22,455 nt of DNA. It comes from Mnemiopsis leidyi (Eukaryota > Ctenophora > Tentaculata > Lobata > Bolinopsidae). The translations under genes and the position numbers were made by a program. Location of the stretch: assembly GCA_000226015.1 (NCBI GenBank), contig JH153150.1, positions 142,643-165,097 of the forward strand, written 5' to 3'. Shown piece by piece: positions 1 through 20,754 of this stretch (the stretch's first letter is position 1; every line of letters starts with the position of its first letter). Under the pieces are notes generated by a model. It searched no databases and was not told where the DNA came from. It worked only from the letters and a program-made list of their open reading frames with translations.

Positions 1-2006
1 AATAGGTCCATATCTTGATAGTTCTCAGGAATACTAAGAAATGCCATGCTATCTTAATTAACCAAATCATCATTTTTTTTAATTTGATAGACTCTACACT
101 TCAATGTTCATGGCAAGAACCACCCAGTTTGGACAATTACAGATAGTGGCATAATTATAGGCCGTACCAAAGTCCAAACACATTCCTTATCAAACTCGCC
201 TCCCCATCAAGACATTCCGCAAGGTCACCTACCATCTTCGACCTATCTTCTTAGATTTTAATTTACTATGAAATTAAAGGATCCCGTCTTTATCTCCAAA
301 TCTAGAAAATTAAAAAGGCATCCCACATTTAAGTAATTATATTTTTACTGGGTGTACGTCCCCCCATTTTGTTTTGGTTCGGTGTCGTTCGTACTTAAAT
401 ATAATTATAGCCGGCAATGATTGTCACTTTTAATTTGAACGGCGGCCAAATCATTTAAAAGTTTCGCTTGGTTGTTATTGTGATTGTCCTATCTTTTGGT
501 CCCTCTTGTGGAATTTTATATCTTTGAAAGTGAGGTAGGCTCATGATTCAATGTGGCTCGGGTTTAAATGGTCCGTTTAAATATGGGAGTTCGCAGGTTG
601 GTGGCTTGTCAACCATTACTATCAGAACTTGGGTTTCTTTGGTTCCGAGATTCTGTCAGTCACCGGAAACTGAGCAGGGCTAAATAGCCGTGACGGTTTA
701 AGAAATTCGGCTAATCAATTATCTTCAACGCTCGAAAACTCCGTATTTATCCACTTTAGATTCTGAATTTTTGAGAATTTAGATGCTGTTATGATTAGAC
801 ATAACTCTGTTTTTGAGGCCTTTGAAAATGAACGCGAAGCATCTCAAAAAATTCTGGATGAAATTTTTCGAAAAAGAGCCTGGTACTTGCAAATCCTGTT
901 AAAACTCTAAAAATGAATATTGCTCACTCTTTGGTTTATATGTTAGTAAATACGCTGCTAGATTTCATTGAACGTGATTAGAAATAATGTAGGTCAGAAG
1001 CAGTCCTAGCAGATGTTTGGTTCTAATTAAGCAATGGCAGCGATAGAAAACTCTAGCATTCTGAATACTATAGCACGCCATCGAGCATTAACACTTATTT
1101 AACGAAACCTTTAATCTTTTAAAGAAAATCTTGGAAATTTCTTATTTACCTAAAATGTGGAATGGACTCATAATTTTTATCTTTTATAGAATGATCAAAC
1201 GTTCATTAACTTGGGAGTTTTGAGGGATGGGAAACAGGCATCAGCAAAATTAGTATATTAGACGGCAATATTCACTAAAATTCTCACATTACAGTGAATT
1301 AAAATTATAGGATAAAAAGGTTTGTTTCACTATGCCAATAATTACATATCTGTAATGGCTGCCTCTTTCTTAAGTGGGTCAAACTGGCAATTTTCCAAGC
1401 AACAAAGTGATAAGGATAGGATCACCAACTACCCCACATGAAAATATTTGACAAACAAGTTCTCCGGCTAACAAAAGCCGTCGCTTCTCGAAGTTATTGT
1501 TATTAAATAGCTGCGTTGATATGGGCATCTTTTGGTGAGTTTTGAAAGCAAGTCCGCTTAAATATGTAGAAATTAATGCGCAGTATAATGATGGCTCATT
1601 TGATAATTCACCATTTTGGTGAGGCATGTGCACATGAGTCGGTGGCACCCAAAAATTATGTGCTTGAAGAAAGACAGTGAACCAGTTCGCAGTCAGACCG
1701 TAGATTTTTATTCCCAATTAAACGTGTTGATATGTTGTTTCACATTTTCTCGGTCAAAATTTGGAAGGTCATCGTTCGGACTTTATCTGTTTTTTCTTTG
1801 TTTTTAAGTTCTTCGAATTTTTGGCGTGTAAAATTTACAACCTTACCAATGATGAAAAACCGTCTACACAACTAAGATACCAACGTGTTTTGATACAATA
1901 ATAGAAGTGGACAATATTAAAAATTACCACTAGAATCCAAAGATTTCAAAAAACCGAGATATATAATTGACCAATGATATTTTTGATAGGTTAGAACCGA
2001 ATAATA
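1..2006. other. non-coding upstream region of the zinc-finger gene
   Basis: AT-rich sequence with no convincing coding exon on either strand. The short open frames here have no recognisable domain and no splice-compatible partners. It presumably contains the promoter or 5' leader of the zinc-finger gene, but I could not pick out a clear TATA box or initiator. A possible acceptor (TTTTGATAG followed by GTTAG) lies about 15 bases before the zinc-finger ATG, so an upstream leader exon is possible. Confidence 0.5.
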
Positions 2007-3515
2007 ATGGACATAGTCCTCCCACCGAAGTTGATGAAGACTGAAATAAAAGAGGAGAACGGGACGCTAGTCGGTACTGAGGGTAAGTTTAACGATAACA
2101 TCACCCTCGATACAGATGAGAAAGATGGGACAGCGACGAGCTATCATCATCCGCCCTCGTTTGTTAGAGACAAACTCCGCGAAACTATAGAAGTGTCAGA
2201 AAACAAGATCAATAGTTCGGGGAAATTCCCTCAGGTTGCAGCGCACCTCGAGGTAAACAACTTTGCAGCATTAAAGCCAATCATCGTCATGGACAGACAG
2301 ACAAAGAATCTTGAATTTTCAGTTTCTAAAGACAGATCATTCCTTTGCCCCTTCTGCCCCTATGCCGCTGTCAAAAGATCGAGCCTGATCAAACATCAAC
2401 GCAAGCACAGCGGTGAGAAGCCCTACCCCTGCTCGGAGTGTCCCTACAAGGCCAGCCAGAAGTCGAACCTTGTGGTACACCAGCGTATACATTCGGGGGA
2501 GAAGCCATACAAGTGTCCTGAGTGTCCTTACAGAGCCGTCCACATGTCATCATTTGTGTACCACAGGAGAAAACACAATCAGGAGAAACCGTTCAAGTGC
2601 TCGGAGTGTTCCTACAGTGCCATCCACAAATCTTCCCTGATCAACCACAGACGGACCCACACCGGAGAGAAGCCCTACAAATGCCCGGAGTGTCCCTACA
2701 GCACCAACCAAAAGTCCAACCTCAACGTCCATAGAAGAACACACTCCGGAGAAAAACCGTACAAATGCACGGAGTGCTCCTACACGGCACATCACAAGTC
2801 CTCCCTAACAAACCATCAGAGGACCCACACGGGTGAGCGACCTTACCAGTGTGGCTTCTGTTCCTACAGCGCCCGACAGAAGTCCAACTTGGTGGTCCAC
2901 ATGCGGACCCACTCCGGGGAGAAGCCCTACCAGTGCAGTATGTGTTCCTACACAGCTAGACAGAAGTCCTGCTTGATCAACCACGAGCGGATACACACTG
3001 GGGAGAAGCCGTTTAAGTGTGAGCAGTGCACTTATCGGGCCAGGAAGAAGTCAGCTCTGATCTACCACATGAGGACGCATAATGTTAGAAGAGAGAACGA
3101 GGTGGCAATGAACAGTTCCATCTCTGAGGACACGGCCCAGAGGAAAGAGGTATCACTTCTGACGAAAGATCAGAGGTTGGACTCGGATGATGTCCAAATA
3201 ATCAGTGTGAAATCATTGGCTTCAAAACCAGAGGAGGACATGGAACCATCAACCGTGAGGCCTCTTTTGTTTGTGAAGCCATCGCTGACTTTAGTGAAGC
3301 CGCCAACATTAATAACGCCATTCTTGCCCAAACCCAGCTTGCTCCCCGGCATTTCGCAACCTACGATGTGCTACGAGAAACCTCCCACGGCGTTTGCGCC
3401 TTTTCGGAACACCTTTGGAACTTCCTTCGCCGGACTCCTTCCCAGCTACACAGAATCAACAATTCAGCAGCTTTCTCGAATATTTCTACAACAAGCATTC
3501 GAACAAAAATTTTAG
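2007..3515 (+). CDS. C2H2 zinc-finger protein, nine tandem fingers, single exon
   Basis: A 502-residue protein, probably a nuclear sequence-specific DNA-binding regulator. Nine C2H2 fingers run without gaps from about residue 112 to 358, mostly with SGEKPY or TGEKPY linkers; the linker between fingers 3 and 4 is off-consensus (NQEKPF). Each finger has the C-x-x-C-[PST]-Y-x-[AT] form, with Y replacing the usual later aromatic, as in REST/ZFP64-like polydactyl proteins. The acidic N-terminal part holds a SUMOylation-type site (IKEE, K15). After the fingers, DSDD followed by VQII (396-399) looks like a SUMO-interacting motif. The tail to residue 502 is proline-rich without a known domain. An in-frame TAG at 1992 precedes the ATG, which supports this start. 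Coding GC is clearly higher than in the flanks. No KRAB, SCAN, BTB or ZAD domain is visible, so the target and whether it activates or represses are unknown. No orthologue is claimed. Confidence 0.93.
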   Translation: MDIVLPPKLMKTEIKEENGTLVGTEGKFNDNITLDTDEKDGTATSYHHPPSFVRDKLRETIEVSENKINSSGKFPQVAAHLEVNNFAALKPIIVMDRQTKNLEFSVSKDRSFLCPFCPYAAVKRSSLIKHQRKHSGEKPYPCSECPYKASQKSNLVVHQRIHSGEKPYKCPECPYRAVHMSSFVYHRRKHNQEKPFKCSECSYSAIHKSSLINHRRTHTGEKPYKCPECPYSTNQKSNLNVHRRTHSGEKPYKCTECSYTAHHKSSLTNHQRTHTGERPYQCGFCSYSARQKSNLVVHMRTHSGEKPYQCSMCSYTARQKSCLINHERIHTGEKPFKCEQCTYRARKKSALIYHMRTHNVRRENEVAMNSSISEDTAQRKEVSLLTKDQRLDSDDVQIISVKSLASKPEEDMEPSTVRPLLFVKPSLTLVKPPTLITPFLPKPSLLPGISQPTMCYEKPPTAFAPFRNTFGTSFAGLLPSYTESTIQQLSRIFLQQAFEQKF

Positions 3516-3804
3516 GACTTTGGTTTTCGAAACATTCAACAGTCTATATCTTCTTTCTCTGATTTTTTAGAATTGGTAATTGATTCAATAATAAGAATTA
3601 TATTCAAAACATGTTTGCGATTGGAGGAACACTAAGAAGATACTGTGCATGCGACTTTAGTGATTTTTATCTGATACGGATCTGAATGGTGTTATCTTAA
3701 TAAGTAGGGTGATCTTATTATTTTTGTCTGGCATGTAACGTATTTCAACTTTCTGCTCCAGCTTCTTGTAAACTTAATTTAACTTATTTTTACATCCCTC
3801 TCAG

Positions 3805-3810
3805 AATAAA
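3805..3810 (+). terminator. poly(A) signal AATAAA after the zinc-finger gene
   Basis: Canonical AATAAA about 290 bases after the TAG stop, on the coding strand. Position and sequence fit the 3' end of the zinc-finger mRNA. Cleavage-site evidence is not visible. Confidence 0.5.
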
Positions 3811-4182
3811 ATATCTTGACATTTGATAATAGTACAAAACTTATCACGATCTAAAATTTCTATCTCTTTGTACAAAAGAAAAACGCTTTTTCTCATATCT
3901 AGGGTAATTCGGATGGAATCTTTTTTAAAGAATATTATATCCATGATTCACAGTTTATCAATTAGAGGGAATATTTTCTAAACCCAGCATATCAACTTTA
4001 ACTCTAAGATGATTAAAACATAATATCTCACGTGGACGCCTCACCATTCACGTCTCTTAGCTTCAACAGACAAAGACAACCCCCGCCCAAATTCCTCCCA
4101 AACAAGATACTCTCATTGTCCACCTACTACAAGCACATATAACATGAACGGTCCGGCACCTAAGTGCCCCTGTACCCGTGAG

Positions 4183-4230
4183 ATGGTGTGGTATGTTTTG
4201 TTTTCCTCCCCTGTAAGTGTACCACACCAT
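4183..4230. repeat. perfect 11-bp inverted repeat, hairpin-forming
   Basis: ATGGTGTGGTA at 4183-4193 is the exact reverse complement of TACCACACCAT at 4220-4230, separated by a 26-base pyrimidine-rich loop. It sits between the zinc-finger and kinase genes. It could be a protein-binding palindrome or a transcript hairpin; no family is recognised. Confidence 0.6.
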
Positions 4231-5290
4231 ATGATATCCGTACGTGGGACATTGTTTTAGTTCGTGGTAACCAGAACTGTAATTGAAATTAGAGTGAGAC
4301 TATCAAGAAACCTGGGCTAGCTGCCAGGAGAGTCAAATTAAGGGGTGATTTGTGGGGGTCAAGTCGGCACCTCTCCTATCAGATATACCCTAGTATATTG
4401 CGGTGATATGAAATCATATTATGACAATATGACAAAAGGGGACCAGATTCAAACCTTCCCTTGGAGAAACTGGCCTTTCTAAAGTGATCCATAATTCTTA
4501 CACTTCCTACTTATATGTACTTCTTTAGTTATACTTTTTTACTTGTGGCAGGTTCGTGGTATAGTGGTATCTTTCTTTGCATGTGTAACAAATACAAAAT
4601 ACAAATACACAATATACTTATACTTACTTCCTTACTAATACAAAATTTTTGCTCAAATAAAGCTGTACTATTATTTAAATGCCATGTGTCAACCACGCGT
4701 CATTCAGTAATACTCTTATACTCTTTAATAAGTTTACACCTATTTAAATAGCACCAATGTGTATTTATAGCTCTGATCGCTTTGCTATAAAAACACTGCC
4801 ATTAACAAAGACTCCGGGCTGATTATTCTATACTTGGATAGGTCGTCTGTCGCTACATCACTTAGCACACACTATTAACATTAAGACAAAGATAAATGTA
4901 TCAAATGGAAGACTCGATATTTAAAATGCGATAAGGACTGTAACATATGATATCAATATCCAATTTCTAAGCTAGCTAAAATACTTTGCTAGCTCTACTA
5001 ATATACTTATACAGTTTGTATGATCAAAATATTCGATAACTACAATAGATGGGTGGTCACAATTTCAGTCCATAAAGGATTCTTTGTAAGAACCTACCTT
5101 ATTTAACTTACGTACACGTAGACTTACAGCACTAGAGGATTGATTGTAAGGATCAACTCTAAGGGACAAAAGGTGGAAATCACAGCTCAATCGTGGTTCT
5201 AAGTAAACGATTTAACTCTGACCATTATTATTATTAAGTAATACGTGCAGGCATTAATGGACTGCATTTGTTGAGATGTTTAAAGCTGGT

Positions 5291-5296
5291 TTTATT
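5291..5296 (-). terminator. poly(A) signal AATAAA for the kinase gene (candidate)
   Basis: On the minus strand AATAAA (read in TTTCAATAAAACC) lies about 180 bases beyond the stop codon of the candidate last kinase exon. It supports, but does not prove, that the kinase transcript ends here. Confidence 0.45.
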
Positions 5297-5474
5297 GAAA
5301 TGAGGCAGAATACAAATAACATGACTTGTCTTGAAATGGTCAATAACGATTTAATAAGCATATCAGAAATGGGGCGGGGAGGGCGTAAGAACTTAAGAAA
5401 TTACAGATAAGAGTCATGGTGTTATCATAGCGTCTGTCTGGTCACCTGAGACCAACTTCATACAGAAACAAAGT

Positions 5475-15622
<10,148 letters not shown>

Positions 15623-16420
15623 GCTTTTGGACTTTTGTCCTTAAAATCTTATCTGCTGCTTCATCGACCTACCATCTTTAATTGTTGTGAATGTCAATAA
15701 TAAATCACAGTTCACTCTCAACTTTCAAACTCCTTAAATATTTACACAGATTTTTTTAAAAGAGGAGAAAATGTCAATGCTAAATGCTAAAAAATGTTAC
15801 AGGTCACCAAATATGAGGGTAGTTATTCTCTTAGGGTAGTATATTCTGCAAACATTTGTTGTGATCAGGTTTGGATTTGCAGAGTTGGAAACTTTGCCTG
15901 CTTGCATGAAGTAGTCCCCTACAAAATCATCAAAGAACAGATAAGTTCTCCTAAAACTCAATCTTCCAGCAGACAGGCCAGCATAACATTGTGTGCTAAC
16001 ACTCCCAGGGCTTGCCCCCTCCGCTAAACTTCCACCCTCTTGCCCTTAAATGTTAGATTAAGACAGCAGTCAGTTTTCCATTAATTTGGTAAAAACAGCT
16101 CATAGATCACCTTTATATGACGTTTAATCAATATACTGCTAGCCTAAAAACAATTTCCTTAAGAAAACTGAAAGCAAAGTGCTACCCCTAGATACCTTAA
16201 TGGTTATTGATCCATTTACAAAAATTTATGATACTATATTATATAGATTGATTACCCTGTCAATTAAATACAATTTTCATTTCATCAACTTTTATTTTCT
16301 TTGTCAGTTCCATCATACAGACAAACGCTTTGATTGCCATGTCCCAATTCCCAAGACCAATCATTAATCAAATCCCGCACTCACGATCTCATTCATTAAA
16401 TTACATCACTACATCAGTCT

Positions 16421-16475
16421 ACAGTGATGCGCAGCGCATTAATTTGAAAACAATTTAACCCTGCGCAATCACTGT
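16421..16475. repeat. 55-bp near-palindrome with 14-bp arms
   Basis: ACAGTGATGCGCAG at the left and CTGCGCAATCACTGT at the right are reverse complements apart from one extra base. The loop contains AATTTGAAAACAATTT. It could be a very small MITE or a solo end of a larger element. Confidence 0.55.
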
Positions 16476-16832
16476 TTTGTAAAGAAGAGGCCCAAGTCTA
16501 CGGTGACAGACAACCATCCCGCTAACCCCACTGTATACAACACATATCTCTCAATTCCTAACCAACAACTGCCTTGTTAAGGCCACTAAATTCGAAAATT
16601 CATAGTCTAATAAAAAGTTATCACCAGGAACAACATCATGTAAACCCACACCCTAATTTCTATTCTCAATATCGTATCTAGGCATATTAGAATATGGTGC
16701 CATCAAAGATAAAAACGTCTTGATCGTGCCAAAAAAGCAGCTTACTTTAAGATCCTAAAATTGCAAAAATACATCTTACTGACATAGGAAGCAGAACGAT
16801 TTTCCTTGTATTATTTTCCTTTTTATTAGACC

Positions 16833-16900
16833 ATGGCGGAGTTTTCAAAACAGGGTTGGAAGATGTCAGAATCAGTAGATATTAACATTACCAGGCCATG
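16833..16900 (+). CDS. candidate first coding exon, divergent from TTBK (speculative)
   Basis: ATGGCGGAG in good initiation context opens a 22-codon frame (MAEFSKQGWKMSES...). It reaches a donor-like CATG|GTGAGA in phase 2. That phase would join correctly to an acceptor at 21213 (TTACTCAG), which is in frame with the coiled-coil exon. No homologue is recognised and phase agreement has a one in three chance. If real, the first intron holds all the mobile elements at 17.6-20.7 kb. Confidence 0.2.
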
Positions 16901-17184
16901 GTGAGATATGGCATTGTTATAAAGTTGCTGTGAAAGCTAAAACCTCTGTTTGTACCCAATCATCATGCAGACAAATTTGAAATTTATGAATTGAAGAAAA
17001 TCGTAATTAGTAAAGAATTAGTGATAAGTTAACTCACATCGTAAAATGTAATTGATCGTTTTTATGGACAAAGAAGGACTCAGCCATAGCATTCATGATG
17101 ACAATTGACATATTCATTTGATTGCTCTTACCAGAGCCCTATCGAGAAGAACCTCTTTTTGGTAGATCAATGTGAATTTTTTGA

Positions 17185-17238
17185 CTTAACACTCAAGCAC
17201 GGCTTAACACTCAAGCACGACTTACTACTCAAGCAGGA
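17185..17238. repeat. 18-bp x3 tandem repeat
   Basis: CTTAACACTCAAGCACGG, a second copy ending CGA, and a diverged third (CTTACTACTCAAGCAGGA). Non-coding as far as can be seen. Confidence 0.8.
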
Positions 17239-17589
17239 CATCCAGTCCCTGCACCTCGTACTCACTGTACAGCCCACCTTCAGAGTAAAACACATTATTA
17301 AATTCAACATAACAAATTTTACGCTTTTGGCTAACAATGACAATGACCGTTTTTGATCCCCAATACAGCACTGATTTAATGATGCTAGGGGGAAACCCTG
17401 ATTTTTCAAAATTACAGCTGCCAGGTGCCAAATGGCGAGAAATGCATGTGCATCAAAAACAATGGTGGCAGGTAGAGTACATTAATTAAAGAAAGATTAA
17501 AGCTGGAAGGTGCTCGGGTCGTACTGATAAGGTATTCATTTTATCTTGAAGATGAATACAACATCAAATAATAATTTCTGAACGCTGAA

Positions 17590-18860
17590 ATAGATAACTT
17601 TTATACTTTCAACTTTACCTGGGTACCTCTTGTCAGACGTTGCAATATTCAATTGAAAATTTAATTTGAAAATTGAAAATGGGCCGTAACGCAAGGCAAC
17701 GTACCTCAGTCCAAATGTTCTACGACAACAACAATCGCAGGAAAGCGTAGAGGGAGCCTAGCCAAGCGCAGTACCCGGTAACAAGACTTTTATTTTCACC
17801 ATTATTGTATTCTTAAAAATTGAAAAATGATCTTGATGCTTTTTTCCAAATATATCATATCACAGGGTTTTGCTGGCTTAGTAAGTTTTGAGCTACCCTT
17901 TTAAATTTTGCAGCGTAAGCTTACCTGGTTAGGTGAAGCTGGAAAAGTTGCACGGCCACGTTAACTAGCCGCGTAGCAGCAGCGTGCATGAATTAGCACA
18001 TGGTTAAGCAAACACATGGCATGGGTTTTGTTTTGCTCTTACCAGAGCCCTTTCGTGCGCGCCACCCAAAATGGCTGGATTCAAGCTGCACTGCGTAGCA
18101 ATCGCTGCGCGCAGCGTGAGTACCTAGTCAGGTGAAGGTTTTGAATATTTTTGCATACATTGACAAGATGATATCCGTTTATGGTTTAACTTGCTGAGCC
18201 AAAATAGCCCTGTGGCTCGCGCTGCGCGCGCCCGGCCCTATCGCGGGAGCTTTTGCGTCGCGCGTACCGTCCGTCCTAATTTCGCGCTAAGCTTGCATAG
18301 GGATAAACATGTTTAGCAACCGTCTAACATTTTCGCCAGGAGAGCAGCAAGCGCAGCTTCGAGCCGCGCGCGAGTCGGGTAACACCTCGACAATGCATAC
18401 ATTGCCTAGCCCTGCTGCTGGGAAGCGGGGCGACAGCCCTCAGGCAGCTGAAATTAAAAGGGTAACAACGTGAAACAAATTATATTGGGCTTTTCGTGGG
18501 TCAGTGACACATCTGATGCTCAGATGCTTAGCGACTTTATAATTTACTCCCTTGTCGAGGTGTTACTCGACTCGCGCGCGGCTCGCAGCTTGCGAAAGTT
18601 AGACGGATATCATTTCGTCAATTTACTCCGATGCCACTGTATAATGTACTCATGTAGCAAAAAGTGACAAATGATTGCAGTGAATTGAAAAACCACACTT
18701 AAATGGGTACACCGTAAAATTGCCTTGCGTTGCGGCCCATTTTCAATTTTCAAATCAAATTTTCAATTGCCGCGCGCGGGGGCTGCCGCGGGGGCTGCCG
18801 CTTTGCGGCAGCAGGTCAGGCAACGTCTGACAACCGTAAAAGTAAAAGATACTTACCCCA
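17590..18860. mobile_element. fold-back type inverted-repeat element, non-autonomous
   Basis: The left end (about 17604-17706: GTCAGACGTTGC, CAATTGAAAATTTAATTTGA, AATGGGCCGTAACGCAAGGCA) is the inverted copy of the right end (about 18722-18830). The right arm carries an extra GC-rich insert (CGCGCGCGGGGGCTGCCGC). The interior is strikingly rich in CpG compared with the surrounding DNA. No transposase frame is visible. It looks like a non-autonomous DNA transposon. Exact ends and target duplication are not resolved. Confidence 0.7.
18158..18630. repeat. inner inverted repeat of the fold-back element
   Basis: AGCCGCGCGCGAGTCGGGTA and ACACCTCGACAA (about 18361-18393), together with CCGTCTAAC (about 18320), pair with the inverted copy at about 18553-18612. 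TTGACAAGATGATATCCGT (about 18160-18180) also matches the same right side, suggesting a roughly 140-bp insert in the left arm. The loop spans about 18395-18550. Confidence 0.65.
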
Positions 18861-18869
18861 AATTTAAGT

Positions 18870-19630
18870 GAATATCATCATTAAATTTGAGTGCCATATC
18901 GTCCCCAGCTCAGTGCAGAAGACACAAGGTTGTCGAGGTTATATTCTGGGTTATACTTAATTGATTCGTTTTTCTGTTCTCGTAAGAGCGTAAAACGGAT
19001 ATATCTCGTTAAACATTTGGACAAAATTATTGTATTTTATATGATGCTTTAAGGACATGATTTTAGTTTTCAATCTTCTGCTTTCCCATTTTTAGAACTG
19101 GAATATTTTTAGGCTAAGGTTTATGTAATTTTCGGGTAACGAATAACCATTGATAGTACTAACTTACTCTGATGTCTGACCACCGTGATGATGTGTGGTC
19201 CTCCAGGCACCAGCGAATGGGGTCACTGGAAACCAAAGGAAAGCTATACACTTCGATATGATGACTTTTGGTACAAAAATTCTTTTGCCTTACTTTGCAA
19301 CAGGCACTGAATTCCATCGTTTTGTTGTTTTTACTACAAATAAAATGTAATAGGTGTTTCGTTACTTGATTAATTGCACTTGTTAGGCTACATTGTTAAC
19401 AAGCTTTTTATTGGCTGACAGGGCAAAGGAACAAATTTGCCGTCACATTGGCATGGGAATCACACAACTGCAAGATATATGCATGATTTCTATATAGAGA
19501 AACCCAAAATGAGAAACACAAAATTGTTATATATCGCCACAATCAATTTATAAAATATATTCTAACTCTGTAATGTCACATAAAGTTCAAATTTAATTCA
19601 AATTATGGATAATTGTAATAATGGTTAAGT
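18870..19630. other. non-coding stretch, nothing recognised
   Basis: AT-rich sequence without coding signatures, structured repeats or RNA genes that I can support. Confidence 0.4.
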
Positions 19631-19634
19631 TATC

Positions 19635-20754
19635 AACTGTGATGCTATCAACAATCATGCTTCATACTCGTTGTCTGTGCACTCCAAATCCAACATTGGC
19701 TGTTGGGGTGAAACTGGTCGCCATCCCCTTATATTTGAAGCTTGAAAACTTGATATTGACTACTACAAACGTGTCAAAAACTCTGATAACCCTGTTACCT
19801 CAGCAGCTTTTCGTGAGCAAGTTGCTTTAGGCCTAGATTGGTTTTCCAACATCTCCAATCTCACGGAAAAATATAAAGGCATCTCACCCTCAAACACAAA
19901 TGCAAAGCTTACAACACTCATTGCACATCACATGAGAGGCAACTTCGTTGAAAAGTGGAAATCTGCCAAACGTGTCTCGTCAAAATTAGAGTTCTATAAA
20001 AGCTTGAAAAACAAATTCAGCCCAGAAAAATATCTTAACCTTGTCCCTGATGCCAGAAACAGCCTCACTTGACTAAGAATAAGTGCTCACAACCTCTACA
20101 TAGAAAGGGGCAGATATGAGACCCCTCTAGTTCCCAGAGCTGATCGTTGGTGTCTATATTGCAAGCTTAATTTGGGCTGGTGGCCACTGAAGATGAATTC
20201 CATGCACTTGCCTAATGTCTGCTGTACACTCCAGTAAAAAATAAGTTCAAATTTCACCCCAAAGACCCTTCTGAACTAGCTGGTTTGCTATCTAACCAGA
20301 ATTTAACGACAGTGCAGGCCACTACCATTGCTAAATTAGTGCATGGAATTCTTACAACAAACTTGCACTACACTGATTACTACAAAAGTGGCAACATTCT
20401 AAACTGTTGCAGCTGCATAATACAGTCATCCCCCGATTTACCGGGCTTTTCGGGGGAAAGCAAAAATGCATTGCTGAATAATTGGGTCTAAATTGTCTCT
20501 TATAAGTCTATATAACATCTTATATGTCTATATACCGTCTTTTTGTCGTTGGAACAATGTTAAATAAGTAAAAAGTGTTAGTCCGACTGTATTACATAGT
20601 TTTGACAACAAAATATAACAGTTGCCTTGGAAATAAAATAAATTTCGGGGGAAAGGAATGAGGCCTGGTAAATCGAGGGACCCAGTAAATTGGGGGATGA
20701 CTGTATTTTCAGATTTACGACTATTGTAATTGTACAATAAAGTAATTTTATTTT
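19635..20754 (+). pseudogene. decayed C-terminal part of a non-LTR retrotransposon ORF
   Basis: Translated with its stops the frame reads NNHASYSLSVHSKSNIG, GETGRHPLIFEA, then LRISAHNLYIERGRYETP and RWCLYC, followed after a frameshift (about 20176) by EDEFHALA and CLLYTP. This succession (SAH-L-IE-GRYE, cysteine pair, EDE-H, C-LY) is the usual C-terminal module of reverse-transcriptase-bearing elements found in many marine invertebrate genomes. In-frame TGA at 19743, TGA at 20070 and TAA at about 20213, plus the frameshift, show it is dead. The reverse-transcriptase domain itself is absent, consistent with 5' truncation. The 3' tail after the inserted MITE (20706-20754) has an AATAAAG signal. 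Confidence 0.75.
20421..20705. mobile_element. 285-bp MITE with TA target duplication, nested in the retrotransposon
   Basis: Left end TACAGTCATCCCCCGATTTA and right end ...AATTGGGGGATGACTGTA form about 25-bp terminal inverted repeats with only two or three mismatches. They start with CAG and are flanked by TA, as in Tc1/mariner-pogo type elements. Inside, TTTCGGGGGAAAG occurs near both ends in direct orientation, and GGTAAATCGAGGGA repeats the terminal motif. No coding capacity. It interrupts the 3' end of the retrotransposon remnant, so it inserted later. Confidence 0.88.

Larger units (their letters stand above)
3516..5290. other. 3' UTR and intergenic stretch between convergent genes
   Basis: AT-rich sequence between the zinc-finger gene on + and the kinase gene on -. 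I looked on the minus strand for a conventional TTBK C-terminal exon (FDWE-type motif) and found none. Apart from one E-box (CACGTG at 4029) and the inverted repeat at 4183-4230, nothing distinctive was seen. Confidence 0.5.
15623..17580. other. region upstream of TTBK; no confident gene
   Basis: Contains the TTBK 5' UTR and presumably its promoter, which I cannot delimit, plus the small inverted repeat at 16421, a candidate divergent first exon at 16833 and an 18-bp x3 repeat at 17185. The minus-strand frame around 17225-17431 is open but matches no family I recognise and lacks clear splice partners. Confidence 0.4.

Noticed and set aside
1379..1717. 112-codon open frame on the minus strand
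   Set aside because: No recognisable domain, AT-rich codon use, no splice partners; likely chance.
2337..2996. Several open frames antisense to or out of phase with the zinc fingers
   Set aside because: Shadows created by the 84-base periodicity of the finger array.
17225..17431. Minus-strand frame with GGLYSEYEVQGLDVLLE
   Set aside because: It reads somewhat like protein, but no family is recognised and no convincing splice sites or neighbouring exons were found; left out as a gene.
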